Source of the DNA: Nevskiaceae bacterium
GTDB taxonomy: Bacteria > Pseudomonadota > Gammaproteobacteria > Nevskiales > Nevskiaceae
Direction of reading: 5' to 3'
Assembly: GCA_004298465.1 (NCBI GenBank)
Contig: SCRT01000004.1
Location: forward strand, 1-64,000
Length of the DNA stretch: 64,000 nucleotides
This document shows positions 42,418 to 53,214 of the stretch, one piece after another; the first letter of the stretch is position 1, and the number at the start of each line of letters is the position of its first letter. The notes beneath the pieces were generated by a model. That model searched no databases, was not told the origin of the DNA, and was given only the letters and a program-made list of their open reading frames with translations. A program made the position numbers and the translations under genes.

Positions 42418-43160
42418 GCGGCGGGTTCCGGTTGGGGCGCGGTTGCGGCGTGCAGGCGGCGCAGGTCGGCGAGCTGCACGCCGGCGAGGCCGGGCAGCAC
42501 GAGGGCTGCGCCGGTGAAGTCGTGGTGGCGCGTGAAGGTGGCCGGGGTGATGACGGTGGCGATGCCGGCGGCGTTCGCGGCGGCGAGCCCGTCGGCGGAA
42601 TCCTCGAAGGCAAGCGCGGCGGCGGGGTCGATGCCGAGTATGTCCAGCACTTGCCGGTAGACCTGCGGATCGGGTTTCTTGCGCGGCGCCGTGGCGCCGT
42701 TGCCGATGGCTGCGAACATCCCGCGCCAGTCGCGGCCGAACACCGGCGCCAGCAGGGCTTCGATGTTTTCCGGCGACGTGGTGGTGGCGATGCCGAGTTG
42801 CAGGCCAGCTACCCGCGCCGCGGTGATGAGCGCCTGCACGCCGGGGCGCAGGGGCAACGGGCGGGCACGCAGCCATTCGACGTAGCGGCAGGTCTTGAGC
42901 GCGTGTACGCGGTCCAGACGCGCGCGCACTGCGGCGCGTTCCGCCTGTGGGACGGGGCCGCAGGCGTCGCACCAGGCTTGCAGAAGGCGTTCCCTGCCGC
43001 CGGCGACGTTGAGCAGTTCGGTGTAGCGGCGCGCATCCCAGTGCCAGTCGAGATGGCTGGCCGCGAAGGCCGCGTTGAAGGCGTGCAGATGTGCGAACTC
43101 GGTTTCCGCCAGCGTCCCGTCGACGTCGAAGATCAGGGCGCTGAGCGAAGGTCGGTGCAT
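42414..43160 (-). CDS. cbbY: CbbY-type HAD phosphatase
   Basis: A 248-residue HAD hydrolase. CbbY removes phosphate from xylulose 1,5-bisphosphate, a misfire product that blocks RuBisCO. Motif I is LIFDVDGTLAETE, the cap has YTELLNVAGGRERL, the motif II threonine is in LGIATTTSPEN, and the Lys plus Asp residues lie in KKPDPQVYRQ and AFEDSADGLAAANAAG. The position directly after cbbX is as in red-type RuBisCO operons. It starts 8 bp after the CbbX stop. Confidence 0.93.
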   Translation of the reverse strand: MHRPSLSALIFDVDGTLAETEFAHLHAFNAAFAASHLDWHWDARRYTELLNVAGGRERLLQAWCDACGPVPQAERAAVRARLDRVHALKTCRYVEWLRARPLPLRPGVQALITAARVAGLQLGIATTTSPENIEALLAPVFGRDWRGMFAAIGNGATAPRKKPDPQVYRQVLDILGIDPAAALAFEDSADGLAAANAAGIATVITPATFTRHHDFTGAALVLPGLAGVQLADLRRLHAATAPQPEPAA

Positions 43161-43168
43161 GGGGCGGG

Positions 43169-44155
43169 TCAGTTCGTGCGGAACAGGCTGCTGGCGAGGA
43201 TTTCGCCGGCTTCGATGGTCAGCAGATCGTCCGCCGTCAGCTGGCGGTTGCGATCGGCAAACAGCCGGCTGGCCTGTCGCAGGCGCGCGCGGTCCAGTGC
43301 GTTGCGCACGCTGCGGGCGTTCGCGAAATGCGGCTGCGCCATGCGCAGGCCGAGATAGCGGCGGAAGGCTTCGGCGGCGTGGTCGCCGAAACGGTAGTTC
43401 TGAGCATCCAGCATGCGCTGGGCGATCTGCATCAGCTCGCCGCCGGAGTAGTCGGGAAAGTCCAGGTGATGCGCGATGCGCGAGGACATGCCGGGGTTGG
43501 ACTGGAAGAAGGTGTCCATGCGGTCCTTGTAGCCAGCGAGGATGACGACCAGATCATCGCGCTGGTTTTCCATCACCTGCAACAGGATCTCGATCGCTTC
43601 CTGCCCGTAGTCGCGCTCGTTTTCCGGGCGGTACAGGTAGTAGGCCTCGTCGATGAACAGCACGCCGCCCATGGCTTTCTTCAGCACTTCCTTGGTCTTG
43701 GGCGCGGTGTGGCCGATGTACTGGCCGACGAGGTCGTCGCGCGTCACGGCTACCAGCTGGCCGGTGCGCACGTAGCCGAGGCGGTGCAGGATCTGCGCCA
43801 TGCGCATCGCCACCGTGGTCTTGCCGGTGCCGGGGTTGCCGGTGAAGCACATGTGCAGGCTGGGCGACTGGCTCGTCAATCCGTGCTGGGTGCGCAGCTT
43901 GTCGATCACCAGCAGCGCGGCGATGTCGCGAATGCGTGCCTTCACGGGCACGAGGCCGACGAGATCGCGGTCGAGTTCGCCCAGCACGTCCTCCACCTGG
44001 GTCTGTGCCAGCACCTCCGCGACGCTGCGGGCCGGCGGAGGGCCGTCCATGGCGCCCGCGGCTGGCGCTTCCGGGCCCGGGCCCGGATCTGGGGCGGGGG
44101 CGGTGACCGGCGCGGGCTTCACGGCGCCGGGGAAGCGGTAGTCGAGCGCGTTCAT
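43169..44155 (-). CDS. cbbX: red-type RuBisCO activase
   Basis: A 328-residue AAA+ ATPase that pulls on the large-subunit C-terminus to release inhibitory sugar phosphates. Walker A is [13 protein letters not shown], the pore loop [13 protein letters not shown], Walker [14 protein letters not shown], and arginine-finger residues lie in GMSSRIAHH. The first 45 residues are a Pro/Ala-rich extension not normal for the core family. Its presence is diagnostic for a red-type (form IC) RuBisCO. Confidence 0.96.
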   Translation of the reverse strand: MNALDYRFPGAVKPAPVTAPAPDPGPGPEAPAAGAMDGPPPARSVAEVLAQTQVEDVLGELDRDLVGLVPVKARIRDIAALLVIDKLRTQHGLTSQSPSLHMCFTGNPGTGKTTVAMRMAQILHRLGYVRTGQLVAVTRDDLVGQYIGHTAPKTKEVLKKAMGGVLFIDEAYYLYRPENERDYGQEAIEILLQVMENQRDDLVVILAGYKDRMDTFFQSNPGMSSRIAHHLDFPDYSGGELMQIAQRMLDAQNYRFGDHAAEAFRRYLGLRMAQPHFANARSVRNALDRARLRQASRLFADRNRQLTADDLLTIEAGEILASSLFRTN

Positions 44156-44180
44156 GGACGGCGTCTCCGGTTTCCGGGCC

Positions 44181-44615
44181 TCAGCGCCGTTCGCCCTCGG
44201 GGCGGTCGGTCGCGTAGGGATGCACCGTGTAGCGCAGGTGCCGGGCCTCGGCCTCCTGCCGCACCACGCCGAAACCAGGTTCGGTCAGCGGCCGGTTGAC
44301 GATGAAACTCATCGCCACGCTCTCTACGCCGCGCGTGGAGTCGAAGGCATTCATGCGAATGTAACGGTCCGGGAACGTCTTGCGACAGTCGTTGAGCTCG
44401 CCGAGGATGCCGGCCGGGTCGTGCAGGTCGAACATCGGCATGCCGAACATCTCCCAGTAGGTGTTGCGCGGATGCGGGTCATCCGTGTACTCGATGCTCC
44501 AGGCATAGCCCTTGTCGAGGCCGTAGCGGATCTGGGCGGTGATCTGCTTGTCGCTGAGGTCGGGCAGGAAGCTGAACTGCCCCTGCGTGATCCGGCCGGT
44601 GGGGTTCGTCATCAT
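44181..44615 (-). CDS. cbbS: RuBisCO small subunit (red type)
   Basis: A 144-residue small subunit. [20 protein letters not shown], followed by [20 protein letters not shown] and a long C-terminal tail ([17 protein letters not shown]), is the form IC pattern, where the tail makes a beta-hairpin lining the central channel. The start is ATG 44615, nine bases after AAGGAG; ATG 44612 directly follows. It is 22 bp after cbbL. Confidence 0.96.
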   Translation of the reverse strand: MMTNPTGRITQGQFSFLPDLSDKQITAQIRYGLDKGYAWSIEYTDDPHPRNTYWEMFGMPMFDLHDPAGILGELNDCRKTFPDRYIRMNAFDSTRGVESVAMSFIVNRPLTEPGFGVVRQEAEARHLRYTVHPYATDRPEGERR

Positions 44616-44637
44616 GGTGAATGGCTCCTTGTGGGGA

Positions 44638-46219
<1,582 letters not shown>

Positions 46220-47164
46220 ATGATGAACATCACGTTCCGCCAGCTCCGGATCTTCAGCGAGGCCGCCCGCCAGCTCAGCTTTGCCCAGGCCGCCCGCAAC
46301 CTCTACCTCACGCCGCCGGCGGTTTCGATGCAGGTCAAGGAGCTGGAGAACCAGCTTGGCTTGCCGCTGTTCGAGCGCAGCGGGCGCCGCGTGGCGTTGA
46401 CCGCCTCCGGCGAATACATCCTCAGCTACGCCCGCAAGATGCTCGCGGCGTTGAAGGACACGGAAGACGCCGTGGCGCGGCTGCGGCAACTGGAAACCGG
46501 CACGCTGACGATCGGCATGGTGAGCACGGCGGAGTATTTCCTGCCGCAGTTGCTGGCGCGTTTCCAGCGGGCGCATGAAGGTGTGGAGACGCGCCTGCGC
46601 GTCGGCAACCGCGAACAGCTGTTCGCGCTGCTGGAGGCCAACGAGGTCGACGTCGCCGTGATGGGGCGCCCGCCGCAGGGGCTGGCCACACGCTGCGAAG
46701 CGGTGGTGGCGCACCCGCACGTGTTCGTCGCACCAGCCGGGCATCCGCTGCTGGCTGGCGGCCCGCTGCCGGTGGAAGTCTTGCACGACCAGGCCTTCAT
46801 CGTGCGCGAGCACGGCTCCGGCACACGCGCTGCGATGGAGGAATTCCTCGCCGACGCCGAAGTGCCGGTGCGCGTGGCGATGGAGATGTCCAGCAACGAG
46901 ACCATCAAGCAGGCGGTGATCGCCGGCATGGGGCTCAGCTTCCTGTCGTTGCACACGCTGGGGCTGGAACTGGACGCCGGGCGCCTCGGCATCGTGCCGG
47001 TCATCGGCACGCCGGTGGTGCGGTCGTGGAACGTCGTCAACACGCTGTCAAAAGTGCTGCCGCCGGTGGCCGAGGCGTTTCACGACTTCCTGCTGGATGC
47101 GGGGGGCGCGTTCGTCATGGCCCATTTTGGGCGCTATCTGCCGGCGGATGGTGCGTGGCAATAG
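46220..47164 (+). CDS. cbbR: LysR-family regulator of the Calvin-cycle operon
   Basis: A 314-residue LysR-type activator. The N-terminal winged helix (TFRQLRIFSEAARQLSFAQA, then NLYLTPPAVSMQVKELENQL) is followed by a periplasmic-binding-protein-like effector domain (MVSTAEYFLPQLLARF; FIVREHGSGTR, the usual CbbR signature). CbbR responds to NADPH or sugar phosphates. It is divergent from cbbL, the classic arrangement. ATG 46220 or ATG 46223 may be the start. Confidence 0.94.
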   Translation: MMNITFRQLRIFSEAARQLSFAQAARNLYLTPPAVSMQVKELENQLGLPLFERSGRRVALTASGEYILSYARKMLAALKDTEDAVARLRQLETGTLTIGMVSTAEYFLPQLLARFQRAHEGVETRLRVGNREQLFALLEANEVDVAVMGRPPQGLATRCEAVVAHPHVFVAPAGHPLLAGGPLPVEVLHDQAFIVREHGSGTRAAMEEFLADAEVPVRVAMEMSSNETIKQAVIAGMGLSFLSLHTLGLELDAGRLGIVPVIGTPVVRSWNVVNTLSKVLPPVAEAFHDFLLDAGGAFVMAHFGRYLPADGAWQ

Positions 47165-47180
47165 CGTGCGCTGCGCCACC

Positions 47181-47948
47181 TCAGCCGCGGTTGACGCTCG
47201 CCGCGGCAAGAAAGGCCGGCCGCTCGCCGCCGCCGTGCAGCATGAGGTTCGCGCCCGAGACGTAGGCGGCCGCGTCCGAGGCCAGCCACACACAGGCGGC
47301 GCCAACATCGGCCGGGGCAGCGAGGCGCGCCAGCGGAATCGTGGCGGCGACGGCGGCTACGCCGGCGGCATCGCCGAAATGCAGGCCCGCGTGTTCTGTC
47401 AGCACCGGGCCGGGGCTGACGGCGTTCACGCGCACTTTCGGCGCCCATTCCACGGCCAGTGACTGCACGAGGCTGAGCACGCCGGCTTTTGCGGCGCCGT
47501 AGGCGGCAGTGCCGGGCGACGGGCGCAGCGCGCTGGTGCTGCCGATGAACACGATCGCGCCGCCGCCGCGCTGCGCCTGCATCAGCGTGTTGGCCTTCTG
47601 TGCGAGATGCAGCGGCGCCAGCAGGTTGAGCGCGATGATCTTCTCGTGGAAACGCGGCGAGGCCTGCGCGGCGAGTGCAAAAGGGGCGCCGCCAGCGTTG
47701 TTCACGAGTACGTCGAGCCGGCCGAGTTTGGCCGCGATGTGCGCAAACAGCGCGTCCACCTGCGCCGTATCGCGCACGTCGCAAGGCAGAAACGCGACGC
47801 TGCGGCCGGCTGCGGCGGGTGGCGTGTCCGGCGCCTGGCGGCCGCACACTACGACGTGCGCGCCACTGGCTAGAAAGCTTTGCGCGATGCCGCGCCCCAC
47901 GCCCTGCGTCCCGCCGGTGACGAGCACCACCCGTATGTCTTCCGCCAT
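47181..47948 (-). CDS. short-chain dehydrogenase/reductase
   Basis: A 255-residue classical SDR: VTGGTQGVGRGIA for NAD(P), LVNNAGGAPF, catalytic Ser in VFIGSTSAL, and AAYGAAKAGV with Tyr and Lys; a C-terminal VSGANLMLHGG. The start is ATG 47948 with GGAG upstream. It is convergent with cbbR and divergent from the meta-cleavage hydrolase, suggesting a role in the ring-degradation genes to the right. The substrate is unknown. Confidence 0.9.
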   Translation of the reverse strand: MAEDIRVVLVTGGTQGVGRGIAQSFLASGAHVVVCGRQAPDTPPAAAGRSVAFLPCDVRDTAQVDALFAHIAAKLGRLDVLVNNAGGAPFALAAQASPRFHEKIIALNLLAPLHLAQKANTLMQAQRGGGAIVFIGSTSALRPSPGTAAYGAAKAGVLSLVQSLAVEWAPKVRVNAVSPGPVLTEHAGLHFGDAAGVAAVAATIPLARLAAPADVGAACVWLASDAAAYVSGANLMLHGGGERPAFLAAASVNRG

Positions 47949-48055
47949 GCTGCTTGCTCCGCTGATCGTCGATTTGGCCACCCTACTGCCGTTGCGGGCG
48001 TACGGCCTCGCCCCAATGCGGGAGTTGCACATTCACCCGAAAGGATGATGCCGTG

Positions 48056-48949
48056 ATGTCAGTGGGATATGAGGATGCGGGAGCCCACCTAGCGGGCCTG
48101 CCCGTCCGTCCGAACCTCATGCCGAAGCTGCCCGTCCCGGAAGGTCATTACGCCACGCTGGCGAACGGCTACCGCATCCACTACCTCGACGTGGGGCAGG
48201 GACCGGCAGTGGTGTTCCTGCACGGTTCCGGTTCCGGCGCCTGCGGCCATTCCAACTTCAAGGGCAATTACCCGGAAATCGCACGGCGCGGCTGGCGCTG
48301 CATCGTGATGGACCTCATCGGCTTCGGCTATTCCGACAAGCCGGACGACGTCGACTACCCGCTATCGTTCTTCGTGGAATGCGTGAAGCAGGCGCTGGAT
48401 GCGATCGGCGTCGCGCGCTGCACATTGCTTGGCAACTCGCTGGGCGGCGCGGTGGTGCTGGGCTTTGCGCTGGCGCATCCAGCCATGGCCGAACGGCTGG
48501 TGCTGATGGCGCCGGGCGGGGTCAGCGACCTGCCGGACTACCTCGCCATGCCCGGCATGGCAAAGCTGTTCGAGCTGATGGCTTCGACGCAGCCGATGAC
48601 CGAGGCGCGCATGAAGGCGTTCTTCATCGACGCCTTCGTCGTCGACCCGGCGAACGTGGCGGATGCGCTCGTCCGCGAGCGCTGCGAATTGATGAAGCTG
48701 CAGAACCCGCAGGTGATGAAGACGCTGACGGTGCCGAACCTGACGGCTAGGCTGGGCGAGGTCACCTGCCCGGTGCTGACGCTGTGGGGCATGAACGAGC
48801 GGATGATGCCGGACAACGGCATCCTGCGGATCGCCAAGGGCCTGAAGAACGGCCGCATGGTGCTGGTGCCGAACTGCGGCCACTGGGTGATGATCGAACA
48901 CCGTGCACTGTTCAACCGCATGGTGCTCGACTTCCTTGAGCATGGCTGA
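48056..48949 (+). CDS. meta-cleavage-product-type alpha/beta hydrolase
   Basis: A 297-residue C-C bond hydrolase of the BphD/MhpC/HsaD family that splits ring-fission products into hydroxypentadienoate and an acid. HGSGSGACGHSNFKGNYPEI is the oxyanion and substrate loop. The nucleophile S128 is in GNSLGGAV and H276 in NCGHWVMIEH. The catalytic acid position, normally Asp in GxxDxxxP, is E248 (WGMNERMMP). The start is ATG 48056 or GTG 48053. Acetaldehyde dehydrogenase and hydroxyoxovalerate aldolase genes follow, completing the lower path except for the hydratase, which is not in the window. Confidence 0.9.
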   Translation: MSVGYEDAGAHLAGLPVRPNLMPKLPVPEGHYATLANGYRIHYLDVGQGPAVVFLHGSGSGACGHSNFKGNYPEIARRGWRCIVMDLIGFGYSDKPDDVDYPLSFFVECVKQALDAIGVARCTLLGNSLGGAVVLGFALAHPAMAERLVLMAPGGVSDLPDYLAMPGMAKLFELMASTQPMTEARMKAFFIDAFVVDPANVADALVRERCELMKLQNPQVMKTLTVPNLTARLGEVTCPVLTLWGMNERMMPDNGILRIAKGLKNGRMVLVPNCGHWVMIEHRALFNRMVLDFLEHG

Positions 48950-49069
48950 AATGGCCCTGTATGCTGCGCACTGTGATACCCCGGGTGGCACGCTGCAGGT
49001 GTGCCACCCATAAGAACCGATACAGGCGGCAGCCGCTCTGTGCCCTTGCCGGTCTGGAGGTTTGAAACC

Positions 49070-49969
49070 ATGGACAAAATCCGCTGCGCCATCATCGGGC
49101 CCGGCAACATCGGCACCGACCTGCTGTACAAGCTCAAGCGTTCCGAAGTGTTGGAACCGGTGTGGATGGTCGGCATCGTCCCCGACTCCGAAGGGCTGGC
49201 GCGGGCGCGCGACATGGGCCTGAAGACCACCGCCGACGGGGTGGACGGCCTGCTGCCGCACGTGGCGGCGGACGGCGTGCAGATCGCCTTCGACGCCACC
49301 AGCGCCGGCGCCCACAAGGCGAATTCCGACAAGCTCACGGCGCTGGGAGTGCGGATGATCGATCTGACGCCGGCGGCGATCGGGCCGTATTGCATCCCGC
49401 CGATCAACCTCGGCGCCCACGCCGGGCGCAACGAGATGAACGTCAACATGGTCACCTGCGGCGGGCAGGCGACAATCCCGATGGTGCGCGCCGTCGCGCG
49501 CGTGCAGGAAGTGGAATACGGCGAGATCGTCGCCACTGTTTCCAGCCGTTCCGTCGGCCCCGGCACGCGCAAGAACATCGATGAGTTCACGCAGACCACC
49601 GCCGCCGCGGTCGCTGGCGTCGGCGGTGCGAAGAAAGGCAAGGCGATCATCGTCATCAACCCCGCCGAGCCGCCGCTGATCATGCGCGACACCGTGCTGT
49701 GCCTGACGCAGGACGAACCGAAGCAGGCCGAGATCACGGCATCGGTGCATGCCATGCTCGCGGAAGTGCAGACCTACGTGCCCGGCTACACGCTGGTGAA
49801 CGGGCCGGTGTTCGACGGCAAGCGCGTCGCCATCTACCTGCAGGTGAAGGGACGCGGCGACTACCTGCCGACCTACGCCGGCAACCTCGACATCATGACC
49901 GCCGCCGCCACGCGCACCGCCGAGACTTTCGCGCGGCACATGCTCGGCACCACCGCCGCCACCGTCTGA
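49070..49969 (+). CDS. acetaldehyde dehydrogenase (acylating)
   Basis: A 299-residue enzyme of the MhpF/BphJ/HsaG family turning acetaldehyde or propanal, NAD+ and CoA into the acyl-CoA. The Rossmann motif [14 protein letters not shown] and the nucleophilic cysteine in [12 protein letters not shown] are visible, as is the C-terminal [10 protein letters not shown] that contacts the aldolase. The start is ATG 49070, with GGAGG upstream. It is 11 bp before the aldolase gene; the two form a channelled complex in this family. Confidence 0.95.
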   Translation: MDKIRCAIIGPGNIGTDLLYKLKRSEVLEPVWMVGIVPDSEGLARARDMGLKTTADGVDGLLPHVAADGVQIAFDATSAGAHKANSDKLTALGVRMIDLTPAAIGPYCIPPINLGAHAGRNEMNVNMVTCGGQATIPMVRAVARVQEVEYGEIVATVSSRSVGPGTRKNIDEFTQTTAAAVAGVGGAKKGKAIIVINPAEPPLIMRDTVLCLTQDEPKQAEITASVHAMLAEVQTYVPGYTLVNGPVFDGKRVAIYLQVKGRGDYLPTYAGNLDIMTAAATRTAETFARHMLGTTAATV

Positions 49970-49980
49970 AGGAATCACCC

Positions 49981-51009
49981 ATGGATATCAAGGGTTTGAA
50001 CGTCACTGTCCACGACATGACACTGCGTGACGGCATGCACCCCATGCGTCACCAGATCACGCTGGAGCAGATGCAGGCGGTTGCCACCGCGCTCGACGCC
50101 GCAGGCGTCCCGCTGATCGAAGTGACGCATGGTGACGGCCTCGGCGGCTCCTCCATCACCTACGGCTTCGGCGCCCACACGGACGAGGATTACCTGAAAG
50201 CCGTCATTCCGCTGATGAAGCGCGCGAAAGTCTCCGCACTGCTGCTGCCCGGCATTGGCACCGAGGACGATCTGCGTATGGCGGCGGACTGCGGTATCCA
50301 CACCATCCGCGTCGCCACCCACTGCACGGAAGCCGACGTTTCCGAGCAGCACATCAAGCTCGGTCGCAAGCTAGGGCTCGACACCGTCGGCTTCCTGATG
50401 ATGGCGCACATGAACACGCCCGAAGGGCTGGTGAAGCAGGCGAAGCTGATGGAAGGCTATGGCGCGAACTGCATCTACGTCACGGACTCCGCCGGCCACC
50501 TGCTGCCGGACGGCGTCGCTGCTCGTATCAGCGCCGTGCGGGCCGTGCTCAAGCCGGAGACGGAACTCGGCTTCCACGGCCACAACAACCTGTCGATGGG
50601 CGTAGCAAATTCCATCGCCGCCGTCGCGGCCGGCGCGCGGCGCATTGACGCCGCCAGCGCCGGGCTCGGCGCCGGCGCCGGCAACACCCAGACGGAAGTG
50701 TTCGTCGCCGTCTGCAAGCTCATGGGCATCGAGACCGGCATCGACCTGCTGGCGATCGAGGACGTGGCCGAAGACCTCGTCGTGCCGATGCGCAAGGAAC
50801 CCCAGCGCATCAGCCGTGACGCGCTTACGCTCGGCTATGCCGGCGTCTACGGATCATTCCTCGGCTTTGCGGCACGGGCGGGGAAGAAGTACGGTATCCC
50901 GGCGCGCGAGATCCTCATCGAGCTGGGCCGGCAGAAATTCGTCGGCGGCCAGGAGGACCTCATCGAGGACACCGCCATGACGATGGCTCGGCAGCGCCCG
51001 GCCGCGTGA
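49981..51009 (+). CDS. 4-hydroxy-2-oxovalerate aldolase
   Basis: A 342-residue metal-dependent aldolase of the MhpE/BphI/HsaF family cleaving 4-hydroxy-2-oxoacids to pyruvate and an aldehyde passed to the partner dehydrogenase. [16 protein letters not shown] carries the metal aspartate and catalytic arginine; [16 protein letters not shown] has the metal histidines; [11 protein letters not shown] follows. Start ATG 49981 with AAGGA upstream. Last gene of the three-gene unit. Confidence 0.95.
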   Translation: MDIKGLNVTVHDMTLRDGMHPMRHQITLEQMQAVATALDAAGVPLIEVTHGDGLGGSSITYGFGAHTDEDYLKAVIPLMKRAKVSALLLPGIGTEDDLRMAADCGIHTIRVATHCTEADVSEQHIKLGRKLGLDTVGFLMMAHMNTPEGLVKQAKLMEGYGANCIYVTDSAGHLLPDGVAARISAVRAVLKPETELGFHGHNNLSMGVANSIAAVAAGARRIDAASAGLGAGAGNTQTEVFVAVCKLMGIETGIDLLAIEDVAEDLVVPMRKEPQRISRDALTLGYAGVYGSFLGFAARAGKKYGIPAREILIELGRQKFVGGQEDLIEDTAMTMARQRPAA

Positions 51010-51030
51010 AGCGACTTTCGGCCGGGCGGC

Positions 51031-51903
51031 CTACTCCGGGAGCTGGTAGTAGTCCGGCCGCCCGGCCGTCCACAACTCGCCCCACAGCTTGCCGCCACCG
51101 TCGATGGTCAGCACTTCGCCGGTGATGAAACGGCCGCTGGCGGCGGACAAATAGAGGCAGCCTTCGGCGATCTCCAGCGGTGTGCCGGGGCGCTTCATGG
51201 GGTTGGCGAGGGGGAATTCCCGCTGCGCTTCGGGTGGGTAGACGCGCAGGCCTTCAGTGGCCGTGAGTCCCGGCGCCACGCAGTTCACGCGGATGCCGAG
51301 CGGCGCCCATTCCACGGCCACGGTGCGGCTGGCGCCGATGATGCCGGCGCGTGCCGCGACGGTATGCGCCACGCCAGGCATGCCGCGCTCGGTGACGACG
51401 ACGATGTTGCAGATCGAGCGCAGCCAGTCGCTGCCGACCCCGTGGTCCCGCCAGTACTGTGCGGCACGCTGCATCATCAACCACGTGCCGTTCAGGTTGT
51501 TGTTGATGACGGCATTCCAGCCTTTGGGTGTGAAGTCGATGGCCGGCTGCGGGAACTGGCCGCCGGCATTGTTCACCGTGCAGTCGAGGCGGCCGAATCT
51601 TTCGTGCGCCCGCGAGAACAGCGCATCCACCTGTTCGGGCTGGCGGACGTCGGTGGGAACGGCCAGCACCTCGCCGCCTTTCGCGGCGACGAACGCTGCG
51701 AGCCTGTCCAGCTTCTCCGCCGTGCGGCCGCAGATCACCAGCTGCGCACCGAGGCGCGCGAACAGCAGTGCCGCAGCGCGTCCGATACCGCTGCCGGCGC
51801 CCGATACCAGCGCCACGCGGCCGCGGAACAGGTCGGGGCGATAGACGGTGTCCGCCGACCACAGCGTTTCGGGATCATTCAGGGTGTCGATGTCGGTCGT
51901 CAT
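51031..51903 (-). CDS. SDR-family enoyl/dienoyl-CoA reductase-like protein
   Basis: A 290-residue SDR with the cofactor motif VSGAGSGIGRAAA and VNNAGGQFPQPA. The usual YxxxK is replaced by VAHTVAARAGIIG, as in peroxisomal trans-2-enoyl-CoA and 2,4-dienoyl-CoA reductases, which have HSGAARAGV at this place and use other residues. NCVAPGLTATEG and the C-terminal LTIDGGGKLWG follow. This points to NADPH reduction of an unsaturated CoA ester. It is 28 bp from the acyl-CoA dehydrogenase upstream, in a minus-strand beta-oxidation set. Confidence 0.85.
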   Translation of the reverse strand: MTTDIDTLNDPETLWSADTVYRPDLFRGRVALVSGAGSGIGRAAALLFARLGAQLVICGRTAEKLDRLAAFVAAKGGEVLAVPTDVRQPEQVDALFSRAHERFGRLDCTVNNAGGQFPQPAIDFTPKGWNAVINNNLNGTWLMMQRAAQYWRDHGVGSDWLRSICNIVVVTERGMPGVAHTVAARAGIIGASRTVAVEWAPLGIRVNCVAPGLTATEGLRVYPPEAQREFPLANPMKRPGTPLEIAEGCLYLSAASGRFITGEVLTIDGGGKLWGELWTAGRPDYYQLPE

Positions 51904-51931
51904 CGGTGCGATCCGGCGTTGATGGGCACCT

Positions 51932-53125
51932 TCAAGCCTTCAGCAGTTCGCCGGCGATGATGATCTTGCGCACTTCGCTGGTACCGGCGCCGATTTCCAG
52001 CAGCTTGATGGAACGGTACAGGCGGTTGATCTCGGATTCCCAGATATAGCCGCTGCCACCGTGTACCTGCACGGCGTCGGTCAGCACGGCATTCATGGCT
52101 TCGGCTGTGTACAGCACGCCGGCGGCGGTGAGCTTGTGGATTTCCCCACGGCCGCCGTCGTGCTCGGTAATGACGTTCGCGGCGCGCAGCGTCTGGTAGG
52201 TGAACAGGCGCATGGACTCCACGCGTGTGTACATCTCCGCCAGCTTGGCCTGCACCATCTGGAACTCGCCGATGGCGCGACCGAACTGCTTGCGCTGTTT
52301 TGCGTAGTCCACGGACAGCGCCAGCGCACGTTCGGCGATGCCGAGGCAGATCGGGGAAATCATCGCGCGTTCGAGGTCGAGCCCGCTCATCACGACTTTC
52401 ACGCCGCGGTTTTCCTCGCCCACGAGGTTGGCGGCGGGGACTTTGCAATCGTCGAACACGAGTTCCGCCGTCTGCGAGCCGCGAAATCCCATCTTCGTCA
52501 GTTTCTGCGCGACCTTGAAGCCGGGGAAACCCTTTTCCACGATGAATGCGGAAATGCCCTGTGCGCCTTTCTCCTTGTCGGTCTTGGCGTAGATCAGCAG
52601 CACGTCCGCGACCGGTCCGTTGGTGATGAACAGCTTGCGGCCGTTGAGCAGGTAGAAATCGCCTTCGCGGCGCGCCGTGGTGCGCATCGAGCCGAGGGCG
52701 TCGGAGCCGGCGCCGGGTTCCGTCAGCCCCAGTGCGCCGATGCTCGTGCCCTTGCACAGGCCCGGCACGTACTTGCGCTTCTGTTCCTCCGTCGCGTTGC
52801 GCAGAAGGTTGTGCAAGCATAAATTTTCGTGCGCCACCCAGGACAGCGCCAGCGCGTGGTTCCAGCGCCCGAAGGCCTGCAGGATGAGGCCGGAAGTGAA
52901 CACGTCCAGCCCGGCGCCGCCGAGTGCTTCAGGGGCGGTGATGCCGAAATAACCCGTCGCACCGATCTCCGGCCACGCCTCGGCCGGCCACCATTCCTCG
53001 TTGTCCATGCGCGCGGCGAGCGGGTACAGCGCCTTGTGCGCGAAGCGGTCGGCCTGGCCGAGAAGTTCGGTTTCGTCTGCCGACAGGCCAGTGAAGGCCT
53101 GCAGCACGGAAGGTGAGTCGGGCAT
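51932..53125 (-). CDS. acyl-CoA dehydrogenase (isovaleryl-CoA dehydrogenase-like)
   Basis: A 397-residue FAD enzyme forming a 2,3-enoyl-CoA. It has LGLTEPGAGSDALGSM, KLFITNGPVADV and the C-terminal VHGGSGYIWESEINRLYRSI with EIGAGTSEVRK. In isovaleryl-CoA dehydrogenases this last segment carries Gly where medium-chain enzymes have the catalytic Glu; the base is then the Glu in a LDLER segment, present here as SGLDLERAM. A branched or bulky acyl-CoA is therefore likely. It is transcribed with the reductase downstream and the enoyl-CoA hydratase upstream. Confidence 0.92.
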   Translation of the reverse strand: MPDSPSVLQAFTGLSADETELLGQADRFAHKALYPLAARMDNEEWWPAEAWPEIGATGYFGITAPEALGGAGLDVFTSGLILQAFGRWNHALALSWVAHENLCLHNLLRNATEEQKRKYVPGLCKGTSIGALGLTEPGAGSDALGSMRTTARREGDFYLLNGRKLFITNGPVADVLLIYAKTDKEKGAQGISAFIVEKGFPGFKVAQKLTKMGFRGSQTAELVFDDCKVPAANLVGEENRGVKVVMSGLDLERAMISPICLGIAERALALSVDYAKQRKQFGRAIGEFQMVQAKLAEMYTRVESMRLFTYQTLRAANVITEHDGGRGEIHKLTAAGVLYTAEAMNAVLTDAVQVHGGSGYIWESEINRLYRSIKLLEIGAGTSEVRKIIIAGELLKA

Positions 53126-53214
53126 GTGGATCTCGGTTGCGGGTTTTGGTGAGCGTGGCTCGCCAGAGTCTGGATCGCAACTCCCGCGGCGGCGTCACCC
53201 ACCGGGGTGAGGGT

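Noticed and set aside
48362..49978. 538-codon minus-strand frame across the hydrolase and acetaldehyde dehydrogenase genes
   Set aside because: It spans two well-supported genes and their spacer on the other strand, shows no domain, and has no ribosome site.
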